Source: UBA6522 sp965204155 (lineage in GTDB: Bacteria; Pseudomonadota; Gammaproteobacteria; Steroidobacterales; Rariloculaceae). Taken from it: a stretch of DNA of 64,000 nt. This document shows positions 47,349 through 55,426 of the stretch, piece by piece. A program made the position numbers and the translations under genes. The stretch is taken from the NCBI GenBank assembly GCA_965204155.1, contig OZ241971.1, positions 1,488,001 through 1,552,000 on the forward strand, in the 5' to 3' direction. Position 1 is the stretch's first letter; each line of letters begins with the position of its first letter. The notes beneath the pieces are model-generated. The model was not told the DNA's origin. It saw only the letters and a list, made by a program, of their open reading frames with translations, and searched no databases.

Positions 47349-49525
47349 AGCGCAGTCTCCACAAGTCGTTCGTAGAGGCCGCCCGGCTCGGCCAGCAACT
47401 CCTCGTGAGAACCGCGGCGCACGTCTCTGCCGTCCTCGAGCACCACGATCAGATCGGCATCGCGGATCGTGCTGAGCCGGTGGGCAACGATGAAGCAGGT
47501 GCAGCCGCGGCGGCGAAGGGCGTGGTCGACCCGCAATTCGATTACGGGGTCCAGAGACGCCGTCGCCTCGTCGAGAATCAACACGGAGGGATCGTTGACG
47601 AGGGCGCGGGCAATCTCCAGCCGCTGCCGCTGGCCGCCGCTGAAGTTATGCCCTCCCTCGGCGACATAGGCATCGTAGCCGTCGGCGCGGGCCATGATCT
47701 CATCGTGGATCGCCGCGTCCCTGGCCGCCGCGATGACGGCTTCGTCGGGTACCGTCGGGTCCCACATGGTCAGGTTGTCGCGAACGCTGCCCGCGAACAA
47801 CTGGATACGCTGCTCCACGATCGCCACGGAGCGGGTGAGCACGTCGTTGGGAATGTCGGCATGCGGATGCCCGTCGAGCAGTATGCGTCCCGACCATGGA
47901 CGGTTGAGGCCGGCGAGCAATCCGGCGAGCGTTGACTTGCCGGATGCGCTCGGCCCGACGACGGCTACGCGCTGTCCGGGTTCGATGGACAGGCTGAAAG
48001 CCTTGATGAGGGGCGCGCCGCGGCGATATCCGAAGGTGACGTCTTCAAAGCGAACGCGGCCCACCATCTGCAGGCGCCCGTCGATCGTGGCGACGTTTCG
48101 GACAGCCGCGCCGTGCGGCGGCGTTTCCTGGCCCGCCTCGGGCGCGGCGGTCAGGACGTCCCGCACGCGCAGCAGGTCGGCTTCGAGCGTGCGCAGGCGA
48201 TCGGCGAATTCCACAAAGCGGCCCACCGGGCGCAGAAAGTTCTCCGCCACGAGGAAAAAGCCCATCAACAACCCGAGACTCATGTCGCCGGTCATGACGC
48301 GCCAGCCGCCGACACCCAGCACGAGCGCGCTGCCCAGCACCTGGAATAGCGCCGGGAACGACGCGATGACCTGACCGAGCGCGAGAAATCGTTGCCGCGC
48401 GACCACCTCCCGCGCCTGGTGCCCGCCCGTTCGGGCGAGACAGTCGTCCTCCTGTGCCATGAGGTGGGCCGCGTCGATGCGGCCGATGTTCGCCATTTCG
48501 ACGCCGAGCAGGAGTCCGTTCTCCTTGCTCCAGATCTGATTCGTGTCCACCCGATATTGCGAGAGCACCCGCATCAGCGCCGCGCACAGGACCGCCAGCG
48601 CGGCCACGGCGGCCGCCAGCCAGGCATCCATCGCAAACATCAGGATGAGAAACAGAGCGCTCATCGCCAGTTCGATGCACAGCGCCACGAGTTCCCTCGA
48701 CGCCGTGGCCGCCGTCTCGTCGATGGACTTCAACCGTGCCACAAGGTCTCCGGGCTGGCGGCGCGAGAAGTAAGCGATCGGCAGCTGCAGGAGCCGGGTG
48801 ACGAAGCGATCCGCCCGCTCCACGGATACATGCAGGGTGAGTCGCCGCAAGCACCTCTGCTGCAACCAGGTGAGCGCGTACAGGAGCACCGACGCCGCCA
48901 GCATCGCGCCGACGAACACCGCGCCCCAGTCCTGCTGGCCGCCCTCGAGTACCTGATCGACGAAACCCGCGAGCAGCAACGGGATTGCGATACCCGGAAA
49001 GGCGAGGAGCAACCCGCAGACGGCGGCATACGCCAGCGGACCGCCAAAGCCCCGCAGCCAGGGCCAGAGCAGGCGCACCAGACCCGGCTTCCCCGGACCG
49101 GGCCGGAAAGCGGGCAGCGGCGACATCTCGAGGACGACGCCGGTATACAACCTGCCGAACTCCGCTTTCCCTACGCTACGGCGGCCGGCCGCCGGATCGT
49201 TGATCAGGAAACGCCCGCGGCGGACGCCTTCCAGCACGACGAAGTGCTGGAAACCCCAGAAAAGGATGAGCGGCTTTGGCATGTCCGCCAATTGGTCCAC
49301 ACGCTTGCGCCAACCCTTGGCCTTGAGGCCGTAACGCTCCGCGGCGCGTCGGATGTCGGCGGCGCTGCAGCCGTCGCGGCTGACGGCGCAGGCCTCGCGC
49401 AACTCCTCGAGGGGCACCCATCGCCCGAAGTAGCCGAGCACGATGCCCAGACACGCCGCACCGCACTCGGCCAGTTCCATCTGCATGACGAGGGGAGTGC
49501 GCACGCGACGCCGCTGCCGAGTCAC
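47345..49525 (-). CDS. NHLM-type peptidase-containing ABC transporter (C39 leader peptidase)
   Basis: A 726-aa PCAT. Residues 1-135 are a C39 peptidase: catalytic Cys21 in QMELAECGAAC, His in HFVVLEG and Asp in INDPAAG. It cuts leaders after a GG motif. Helices (about 160-430) and an ATPase with GPSASGKST, FSGGQRQRLEIARAL and VLILDEAT follow. The start is taken as GTG at 49525, right after the adaptor stop; the longer frame to 49576 overlaps the adaptor gene. The GG sites of the three peptides at 51922-54202 are its likely targets. Confidence 0.85.
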   Translation of the reverse strand: MTRQRRRVRTPLVMQMELAECGAACLGIVLGYFGRWVPLEELREACAVSRDGCSAADIRRAAERYGLKAKGWRKRVDQLADMPKPLILFWGFQHFVVLEGVRRGRFLINDPAAGRRSVGKAEFGRLYTGVVLEMSPLPAFRPGPGKPGLVRLLWPWLRGFGGPLAYAAVCGLLLAFPGIAIPLLLAGFVDQVLEGGQQDWGAVFVGAMLAASVLLYALTWLQQRCLRRLTLHVSVERADRFVTRLLQLPIAYFSRRQPGDLVARLKSIDETAATASRELVALCIELAMSALFLILMFAMDAWLAAAVAALAVLCAALMRVLSQYRVDTNQIWSKENGLLLGVEMANIGRIDAAHLMAQEDDCLARTGGHQAREVVARQRFLALGQVIASFPALFQVLGSALVLGVGGWRVMTGDMSLGLLMGFFLVAENFLRPVGRFVEFADRLRTLEADLLRVRDVLTAAPEAGQETPPHGAAVRNVATIDGRLQMVGRVRFEDVTFGYRRGAPLIKAFSLSIEPGQRVAVVGPSASGKSTLAGLLAGLNRPWSGRILLDGHPHADIPNDVLTRSVAIVEQRIQLFAGSVRDNLTMWDPTVPDEAVIAAARDAAIHDEIMARADGYDAYVAEGGHNFSGGQRQRLEIARALVNDPSVLILDEATASLDPVIELRVDHALRRRGCTCFIVAHRLSTIRDADLIVVLEDGRDVRRGSHEELLAEPGGLYERLVETAL

Positions 49526-49526
49526 G

Positions 49527-50414
49527 TCATTCAGGCCTCGTGGCTGGCAGGAGGAATTGCAAGGGCGCGCGCGCATCGATCACGATGAACACTTCGCAGC
49601 GGTCGCCTTCGGCGACGGCGGCGGAATCGGGCAATGACAGCCGCACATGTCGTTCGCCCGGGCCGAGTCCTGCGTCAGCGGGAAGGCCCCACACCGTCGC
49701 CGGGTGTCGGGATACCTCCGCCACGCTGGTCTCAAGGAGACCTTCGCTCCCCGTTCCCCCGCAATGCAGCCTGGCGGGAGCGCCGAGTTGCACGTCCGCG
49801 GCACTCGCCTGGGGAAGCGAGGCGACAGCGACAGGATCAACGGGAGGGCCGGTGCGGATACGGGCGACCTCCTCGCCTGCCGTGACGATGGCGCCCGGCG
49901 ACAGTCGGTGCTCGATCACTTCCCCGGCATGGGGGCTCGCGATGACGGCGCGGTGCGCGATCATCGCGGTCAGTGCGGCCGCCTCGGCGCGGACGTCGAT
50001 GAGCATCTGGCGCAACCCCGCCTCGGGCGCCACGCGAGGCAGTTCCTCCAGAACGAGCCGCTCGCGCTCGCGCGCGACGGTCAGGCGGAGATCAAGCTCG
50101 GGAATCGCGACCCGGGCGAGCGGCTCGCCCGCGTTCACACGATCGCCGGGATCGACCAGTACCTCGGTCAGGCGACCGTCCACCGGCGCCACCACGATGT
50201 GGCGCTCGTCCGGCACGAAAACCAGCGCGTCGGCGCGGACGGTGCGTTCGACCTGGCCCAACACACCCCATGCCGCGATGGCCGCGCACGCTGCGGCCAA
50301 CACCGTGAGCGCCGCCCAGTCGTAGGGGACCGTGACTGTCGCGAGGCCATCGATGGGCTCGCGCTGTGCGGCGTGTTCGAGAGCTTCGGAACGGTAGAAC
50401 GAGCTCAGTGCCAT
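49527..50414 (-). CDS. HlyD-like adaptor of the NHLM secretion system
   Basis: A 295-aa membrane fusion protein: one N-terminal helix (about 30-52, AALTVLAAACAAIAAWGVLG), a lipoyl half (HIVVAPVDGRLTEVLVDPGDRV), a short coiled coil, a second lipoyl half (VIASPHAGEVIEHRLSPGAIV) and a barrel. The start at 50414 (MALSSFYRSEAL) fits NHLM_micro_HlyD-type proteins, which begin with FRxxALE-like sequence. It sits between the unknown protein gene and the C39-ABC, in the same direction. Confidence 0.8.
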   Translation of the reverse strand: MALSSFYRSEALEHAAQREPIDGLATVTVPYDWAALTVLAAACAAIAAWGVLGQVERTVRADALVFVPDERHIVVAPVDGRLTEVLVDPGDRVNAGEPLARVAIPELDLRLTVARERERLVLEELPRVAPEAGLRQMLIDVRAEAAALTAMIAHRAVIASPHAGEVIEHRLSPGAIVTAGEEVARIRTGPPVDPVAVASLPQASAADVQLGAPARLHCGGTGSEGLLETSVAEVSRHPATVWGLPADAGLGPGERHVRLSLPDSAAVAEGDRCEVFIVIDARAPLQFLLPATRPE

Positions 50415-50547
50415 AGGCTTGAAAATACCATCATCCCTGAGTCGCGTGAAGGGTGAGGCAGGGAGATTGCGCATTGGACATGCGCATGTCGAGTCGCCCG
50501 GCGAGCGCGACTCCCGTACGGCCTGCTCGGCAGCAAGGGACCGTGCG

Positions 50548-51714
50548 CTATGCAGGAACGGCGTCTTCCGCGCGGCGGCGGCAGGCGCCGAGGTATGCCT
50601 TCGCTTCGACGGCGTCCTCCCGAATGCCGAGTTTGACGTGATTGATGCCCTTGGCCAGCAAGTACATCTGCCGTCCATACAGCCGCGTCAGCCCGCACCA
50701 GCGTTTGAGGCCGAGGGCCTTGTCCGCGCGGCACAGGCCTTTCGCGGCGAGAGTATCGACGAGGGGGCGCCATTGGCACCAGCGGGATCCCGCCCAACCG
50801 TCCGGCATCGCCAGCTCCAGCCCCAGCCGCGGCCCCACGCCGCCGGAACCGACGTCCAGTGCGACGGCAAGGTGCGGACAAGGCCCCGCGCATGTGGCGA
50901 TGGCCTCCGTCGCCGCAGTCACCGGTCCCGGCCAGCGTACCGCGTCGAGGAGATGCGCGACGGCCTCATGTTCTACCCGGCTGACGATCACTCGAACCCC
51001 GGCCCCTCTCCTGCCAACGAACGTTCCGACCTGCGAAATGCGGCCGTAAGGCGTTGCGGCGCGCACGACATCGCACAACGCCGCCGCCCAGCCGGCTTCC
51101 CGCGGCGCACCGGCAGCCGGTCCCTCGCGCGCCACGGGCCTCACCGGGAGTCCCGATGCGATGGCGAGCAGCCGGGCGAGTTGGCCGGTCTGCGACGGTC
51201 CGACAGAATCGGCAAGACTCCAGAAAACACCCGGCGATGGGCGCGAACCGGGCTTGGACTCCACCACGTCGTACTCCAGCATGGTGGCGCCGTGGGCGAT
51301 GGCCCGGTTGGCGAAGGTGCCGACGCTGGCGATCTCCTGCAGGCAGGCTGCCAGGGATTGGCGCGCGAGGCGGCGGCGCCCGGCGCCGGAACGCGCATCG
51401 GGCTGCAGGGCCCCGGGTCGGGTCGGGGAATGCGTATCCCTCGCTCCGCCCGCGTCCGAACGCGCCCGCCCGATAAAATGCGAAGTCACCTCGCCTTCGG
51501 CCGGGACGACGATGCAGAGGTCCGATGCCGGTTCGGGTCGCCCCAGGCGGACCTCGAAGCCGAAGACGTCTTCAAGCGCCTCGGCCGGCACCTCCGCGGC
51601 GCGCGCGAGCAGGCGCTCCCAGTGAACTCCGTCGAACAGTTCGGTGGGGAACGCCGGACGCATGGCGTGCAATTCCGTGGCCAGGGAGGTGGCTTGCGAG
51701 TCCTCTGTCTGCAT
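50548..51714 (-). CDS. RiPP-cluster protein of unknown function, candidate core-modifying enzyme
   Basis: A 388-aa soluble protein with no family I can name with confidence. There are no transmembrane stretches and no radical-SAM, LanM, LanB or YcaO motifs. The C-terminal third has an alternating hydrophobic pattern (VALDVGSGGVGPRLGLELAMP; INHVKLGIRED; VEAKAYLG) like consecutive beta strands, and WCQWRPLVDTLAAKGLC is a distinct aromatic block. The layout of strands ending in an AKAYL-type segment is compatible with an ABBA-barrel prenyltransferase, but that is a guess. The start is ATG at 51714. It is first gene of the reverse-strand unit and divergent from the precursor genes. Confidence 0.6.
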   Translation of the reverse strand: MQTEDSQATSLATELHAMRPAFPTELFDGVHWERLLARAAEVPAEALEDVFGFEVRLGRPEPASDLCIVVPAEGEVTSHFIGRARSDAGGARDTHSPTRPGALQPDARSGAGRRRLARQSLAACLQEIASVGTFANRAIAHGATMLEYDVVESKPGSRPSPGVFWSLADSVGPSQTGQLARLLAIASGLPVRPVAREGPAAGAPREAGWAAALCDVVRAATPYGRISQVGTFVGRRGAGVRVIVSRVEHEAVAHLLDAVRWPGPVTAATEAIATCAGPCPHLAVALDVGSGGVGPRLGLELAMPDGWAGSRWCQWRPLVDTLAAKGLCRADKALGLKRWCGLTRLYGRQMYLLAKGINHVKLGIREDAVEAKAYLGACRRRAEDAVPA

Positions 51715-51854
51715 GGTGCTGCGCCTCGCGCCAGGGGGGATGTTTCCAGGGTGCGCTTGCCTTCCACGGGCCGGCCCGTCCATGCGCCGAACCCCATACA
51801 GCGCCTGTCGCACCGCCGCCATTCATGTTGCGAGACCAACCGGTAGGGCCTGGG

Positions 51855-51883
51855 TTGACTTCGCTTGTCCAATGTCAGTTAAT
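51855..51883 (+). promoter_or_regulatory. candidate promoter of the first precursor gene
   Basis: TTGACT (51855-51860), a 17-base spacer and GTTAAT (51878-51883) lie 39 bases upstream of the precursor 1 ATG. A similar TTGAAT with a GACAAT-like -10 (53871-53901) precedes precursor 3. Both are read from sequence only. Confidence 0.4.
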
Positions 51884-51921
51884 GATACGGCAAGTCCGGA
51901 AATAATCTTGGAGCATGTGAT

Positions 51922-52185
51922 ATGCACACGCAGGGAAAAATGCAGCAAAGGTTAATCGACATGGCGGAGGAGGACGGGGCGTTTCGGGCGCGGCTTCTGG
52001 CCGACCCGCGCACAGCAATCCGGGAAGCGCCCGATGTCGAGTTGCCGGGCGACTTCAATGTCGTCATACACGAGGACGACGTAGGAACAGCGCATTTGGT
52101 GCTGCCGCCCTCGGTCGAGCTGACCGACGCGCAACTCGACCAGGTGACCGGCGGAGTTCACATCGGATGGTACTGCTCCGACTGA
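51922..52185 (+). CDS. NHLP-type RiPP precursor peptide 1
   Basis: An 87-aa precursor. Leader residues 1-78 (helical QQRLIDMAEEDGAFRARLLADP, then LPGDFNVVIHEDD...AHLVLPPS and the DQVTGG end) match nitrile-hydratase-like leader peptides. Cutting after Gly78 releases a core of only 9 residues, VHIGWYCSD, with one Trp (83) and one Cys. GGAG lies 9-10 bases before the ATG. It is followed by a full oxygenase gene. Two sister peptides lie at 53354 and 53942. Confidence 0.85.
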   Translation: MHTQGKMQQRLIDMAEEDGAFRARLLADPRTAIREAPDVELPGDFNVVIHEDDVGTAHLVLPPSVELTDAQLDQVTGGVHIGWYCSD

Positions 52186-52315
52186 CAGGCAGAGTTCATG
52201 TCGGGCGGCTCATCCACGGTTCCACACCAGGCCGATGGAATCCGTCGCCGGCATCGAATGTTCACGCTCTCCGATGCGGCTTGCTCACATGGCGCGTATT
52301 CGATCGGATGGTCTC

Positions 52316-53278
52316 ATGAGCCGCGCTGATCCGGCCTTCATGGACACCGCGGCCTATTTCGTCCGGGGCCGGTTGCGCGGCACGGTAATGCCGGACCACA
52401 ATTCCATGGACCGGACGGAATGGTTGCGCTCATGGCACGGTGTGCCGATACGCGTCCGCAACGCCCGACTGCTCGATCCGCCGCCGACCCTCGACAGCCA
52501 CGGCTTCGAGTTGATCCGCGTCGAAAGCGCGGCCGACAGCCAGCAGGACATCGGCAAGAGGCGCGATTCATATTGCGAGGAGAGCAAGCGGATCGTCGAG
52601 GCTCTCACCGGCTGCGGCAAGTCCCGGGCTCTCAATCAGGTCTATCGCGGAGGCTTTCACGGATTGCGGCCGGGCGATCAGTTGGACCCGGAGGCGCCCG
52701 ACGCCGGCACCGTCACGCACTACGTTGAGCGCGCCCATACAGACATATCGCCCTGGGTTGAGTTGCAGCCGGAGTGGAAAGCTTTTGCGCAGGATCGTCA
52801 TGGCGCGATCTATAATGTCTGGCGCAGCACGGATCTCCGCAGGCCGGTCGAGCGCGACCCACTCGCAGTTTGCCATTCGCGAAATGTAGCGCCCCAGGAC
52901 ATGGTGGCGGCATGGACTTACAGATTGCTTCCCGACGGTGGAGACTTCCTCGGCTACAACCTGGCGTTCGACGCTTTCCAGCAGTGGTACTATTATCCCC
53001 GCATGGGTCCGGACGAGGCTCTGGTTCTGAAGCTGTACGACACCCGCGAAGAGATGGGTTGCCGGCGTGGCGTCTTTCACACGGCCGTACGGGACCCCGG
53101 CGCACCGCCCGGAGCCAGGTGCCGCGAATCAGCGGACATTCGGGTAGGTGCGGTGTTTGACAACGAGACCGAACAGGCGGCCCGGCGCGCCCGATTCCTT
53201 GCCGAGCTCCCGCCGGTCCCCGGCAAGTTGCGTCATGCGCGCGGGGCGCTGGGCGAAAAGGCATCCGGCGCGGCGTAG
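52316..53278 (+). CDS. CmcJ/NvfI-like 2-oxoglutarate Fe(II) oxygenase
   Basis: A 320-aa oxygenase of the CmcJ/AsaB/NvfI family (members act on cephamycins, aspergillic acid and fungal meroterpenoids). Iron ligands: His141 and Asp143 in AHTDIS, distal His255 in FHTAVRDP; the Arg in CRESADIR would bind 2-oxoglutarate. The VERDPLAVC and QWYYYPRMGPDEALVLK blocks are strongly typical. The ATG at 52316 sits in GTCTCATGAG, the same context as the remnants after precursors 2 and 3, which supports this start over one at 52235. It likely hydroxylates or desaturates the RiPP product. Confidence 0.8.
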   Translation: MSRADPAFMDTAAYFVRGRLRGTVMPDHNSMDRTEWLRSWHGVPIRVRNARLLDPPPTLDSHGFELIRVESAADSQQDIGKRRDSYCEESKRIVEALTGCGKSRALNQVYRGGFHGLRPGDQLDPEAPDAGTVTHYVERAHTDISPWVELQPEWKAFAQDRHGAIYNVWRSTDLRRPVERDPLAVCHSRNVAPQDMVAAWTYRLLPDGGDFLGYNLAFDAFQQWYYYPRMGPDEALVLKLYDTREEMGCRRGVFHTAVRDPGAPPGARCRESADIRVGAVFDNETEQAARRARFLAELPPVPGKLRHARGALGEKASGAA

Positions 53279-53353
53279 GGGCTGGCGCGCGGGGCGATCT
53301 CGGCGATTTTTTGGTATTTTTTGGGTGGGGTTAACTTTTTGGGAGAACGTAAC

Positions 53354-53614
53354 ATGTACACAAAGGAGAGCTTGCAGCAACGGCTGATAGACATGGCAGA
53401 GGATGACGGGGCGTTCCGGGAGCAGCTTGTGGCCGACCCGCGCGCCGCGATTCGGGGAGCGCTCGATCTCGAGCTTCCGGGCGACCTCAATCTCGTCGTC
53501 CACGAGGACGACGTACAAACGGCGCATCTGGTGCTGCCGCCCTCGGCCGAGATGACGGACGCGCAACTCGACCAAGTGACCGGCGGCTTGCACGGAACCT
53601 GGAGACCTTCTTAG
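53354..53614 (+). CDS. NHLP-type RiPP precursor peptide 2
   Basis: An 86-aa precursor with a leader nearly identical to precursor 1 (QQRLIDMAEDDGAFREQLVADP, LPGDLNLVVHEDD, DQVTGG). The core after Gly78 is 8 residues, LHGTWRPS, with Trp83 and no Cys. The ATG at 53354 has GGGAGAA upstream. The leader is far more conserved among the three copies than the core, as expected for RiPP families that vary their product. Confidence 0.85.
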   Translation: MYTKESLQQRLIDMAEDDGAFREQLVADPRAAIRGALDLELPGDLNLVVHEDDVQTAHLVLPPSAEMTDAQLDQVTGGLHGTWRPS

Positions 53615-53660
53615 ACAGGCTGTACACGGTGCGCGCGGTCCGCCGCCGGCGGATCGCCTC

Positions 53661-53798
53661 ATGAGTCGCGGCGAACCGGCCCACATCGACGCCGTTGCCT
53701 TCTTCGTCCGCGACCGGTTTCTTGCCGAGCTCCCGCCGCTCCCCGATGCGTTGCGTCAGGCGTCCGGCGCACCGGGCGGCATGCCGCCAGGAACGTAG
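53661..53798 (+). pseudogene. miniature remnant of the CmcJ/NvfI-like oxygenase (after precursor 2)
   Basis: A 45-aa open frame: MSRGEPAHIDAVAFFVRDR, which equals residues 1-19 of the full oxygenase (MSRADPAFMDTAAYFVRGR), is joined directly to FLAELPPLPDALR..., which equals the last ~27 residues (FLAELPPVPGKLR...). About 274 codons (20-293), with all iron ligands, are deleted in frame. It starts 46 bases after the precursor stop. Confidence 0.8.
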
Positions 53799-53941
53799 CA
53801 GGCCAGGGCGCGCGTATCCGCGCCAGCGCGAGCGCTGCGCCCGATTTGGGTCGGCGCTTGCAGATTAGGGTTGAATTCACCCTCGCAATTTTGTAGACAA
53901 TGTGTCAGTGTCCTTCGGAACAAATTGAGGAAGCGCAGATA

Positions 53942-54202
53942 ATGTACACCCAGGACAGCATGCAGCAGCGGCTTATCGACATGGCGGAAGAGGATGGGGC
54001 GTTCCGGGAGCGGCTACTGGCCGATCCGCGCACCGCGATCCGGGATGCACTGGAATTTGAGCTGCCGGCTGACTTCAATGTCGTCGTCCACGAGGATGGC
54101 GTACGAACGGCCAACCTGGTACTGCCGCCCTCGGCCGAGATGACCGACGCGCAACTCGACCAGGTGACCGGCGGCGTCATTTGCACAAACTGGAAGCCTT
54201 AG
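53942..54202 (+). CDS. NHLP-type RiPP precursor peptide 3
   Basis: An 86-aa precursor with the same leader type (QQRLIDMAEEDGAFRERLLADP, LPADFNVVVHEDG, DQVTGG). The core after Gly78 is 8 residues, VICTNWKP, with Trp84 and Cys81. The ATG at 53942 follows GAGGAAGCG. The frame is open upstream to 53900, but homology with the other two starts here (MYTQDSMQQR). Confidence 0.85.
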   Translation: MYTQDSMQQRLIDMAEEDGAFRERLLADPRTAIRDALEFELPADFNVVVHEDGVRTANLVLPPSAEMTDAQLDQVTGGVICTNWKP

Positions 54203-54248
54203 ACCGGGTGTATACGGTCCGTGCGATCCGCTGCCGCCAGACCGTCTC

Positions 54249-54389
54249 ATGAGTCGCAGCGAATCGGCCCACATCGACACGTTTGCCTTCTTCGTCCGCG
54301 ACCGGTTCCTTGCCGAGCTTCCGCCCGTCCCCGACGTGCTGTGCCGTGCGCCCGGGACGCGGGGCGGCAAACCCTCCGGCGCGAAGTAG
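54249..54389 (+). pseudogene. miniature remnant of the CmcJ/NvfI-like oxygenase (after precursor 3)
   Basis: A 46-aa open frame, MSRSESAHIDTFAFFVRDR joined to FLAELPPVPDVLC..., with the same in-frame junction as the remnant after precursor 2. The shared junction means the deletion came first and the cassette was copied afterwards. It starts 46 bases after the precursor stop, as in copy 2. Confidence 0.8.
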
Positions 54390-54458
54390 GAGCTGGCGGG
54401 CGTGGGAGCCTGCGGCGACGGCTCCAGGCGCAACCGAACCGGAGAGGATGTGTTGAGC

Positions 54459-55421
54459 ATGACGCCTGCGAACGTGCGGAACGCTATCGCGCGCGGATTC
54501 GATTTCCTGGAGTCCGCGATCGACGTGGACGGGGCATGGCCGTCGGCGGTGCACATGAATCTGGAGCTGACCGGGACGCCCCGGCCGGAACGGCCGCCGT
54601 TCGTGGCTGCCCTCGGCCATCTCTCGCTGCGCGAATGTCCCGGGCCGCGCTCGCAACGGCTCCGCGGTCGCACGCGTGCCTATCTCCTGTCGATCATGGA
54701 GTATCCGGGCGTATGGCGATACTGGCCCTCGCTGCCCCCGGATCTCGACGATACCGCCGTATGCTCGCTGGTAGTCGGAGAGCATGTCTGGTTGGCGTTG
54801 GGGCGGACGCTTCCGACCGTGTTCCGCATGCGTGACTCGGAGGGCCGCTTCAGAACCTGGATGGCAAAAGGCGACGACTCATCGGGCTGGGACGACGTCG
54901 ACAGCGTGGTCAATGCCAATTTGATCGTCTGGCTGGGGGAACGGGCCGAAACCGGAAATGCGCAACGCTGGCTCAGAACCCTCATCGACGGGCATTGCGA
55001 AGCCGGTTCGTCCCCTTATTACCCCGACACGATGGACCTCTACGCCGCGTTGTCGCGACTGGGCCCCGATCCCAGGGGCGTGGGCGACGTCTTCAGGGGG
55101 CTGGGCGAAGTCCTCGCGGCCCGGATCATGTCGCGCTACGGCCGCGCCGGGCATTTCGGCGATACGCAACGCACGGCACAAGCCCTCTCGGCGCTGGACC
55201 GCCTGCAGGCGTGGCCCTCGGCCGGCGATGCAGTCCGTGCGGCCGAGTATCTTCTGGAGACACAATGCGCCGACGGGAGCTGGCCATCCGGCCTCGTCTG
55301 GCAGGGCCCACCCCCACCGAATCCGCCATCCGCCGGATTCGCTTCGGCGGCGTTGATCACCGCCTACTGCATGGAATCGCTCGTGCGCTTCGCTCGCCGA
55401 AGCGACGGGCTCGAAGCGTAG
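54459..55421 (+). CDS. class II terpene cyclase-like (squalene/prenyltransferase repeat) protein
   Basis: A 320-aa alpha/alpha-barrel protein. DLDDT at residues 95-99 matches the DxDDT acid motif by which class II terpene cyclases protonate a prenyl chain. GFDFLESAIDVDGAWPS, VDSVVNANLIVWLGE and AEYLLETQCADGSWPSGL are typical repeat blocks. It is about half the length of squalene-hopene cyclase, so it has one barrel domain only. It may cyclise a prenyl group on the peptide or its precursor. The start is uncertain (GTG 54450, TTG 54453 or ATG 54459). Confidence 0.7.
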   Translation: MTPANVRNAIARGFDFLESAIDVDGAWPSAVHMNLELTGTPRPERPPFVAALGHLSLRECPGPRSQRLRGRTRAYLLSIMEYPGVWRYWPSLPPDLDDTAVCSLVVGEHVWLALGRTLPTVFRMRDSEGRFRTWMAKGDDSSGWDDVDSVVNANLIVWLGERAETGNAQRWLRTLIDGHCEAGSSPYYPDTMDLYAALSRLGPDPRGVGDVFRGLGEVLAARIMSRYGRAGHFGDTQRTAQALSALDRLQAWPSAGDAVRAAEYLLETQCADGSWPSGLVWQGPPPPNPPSAGFASAALITAYCMESLVRFARRSDGLEA

Positions 55422-55426
55422 ATCGG

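Larger units (their letters stand above)
51922..54389 (+). repeat. three tandem precursor-oxygenase cassettes
   Basis: Copy 1 (51922-53278) has a precursor and a full oxygenase. Copies 2 (53354-53798) and 3 (53942-54389) have a precursor and a mini oxygenase remnant. The 46-base linkers of copies 2 and 3 align with each other (both ending near GCCTC/GTCTC before ATGAGTCGC). Confidence 0.8.

Noticed and set aside
44283..55421. lanthipeptide or thiazole (TOMM) cluster
   Set aside because: No LanM, LanB/C, YcaO or radical SAM gene is present, and the cores have few Ser/Thr/Cys residues.
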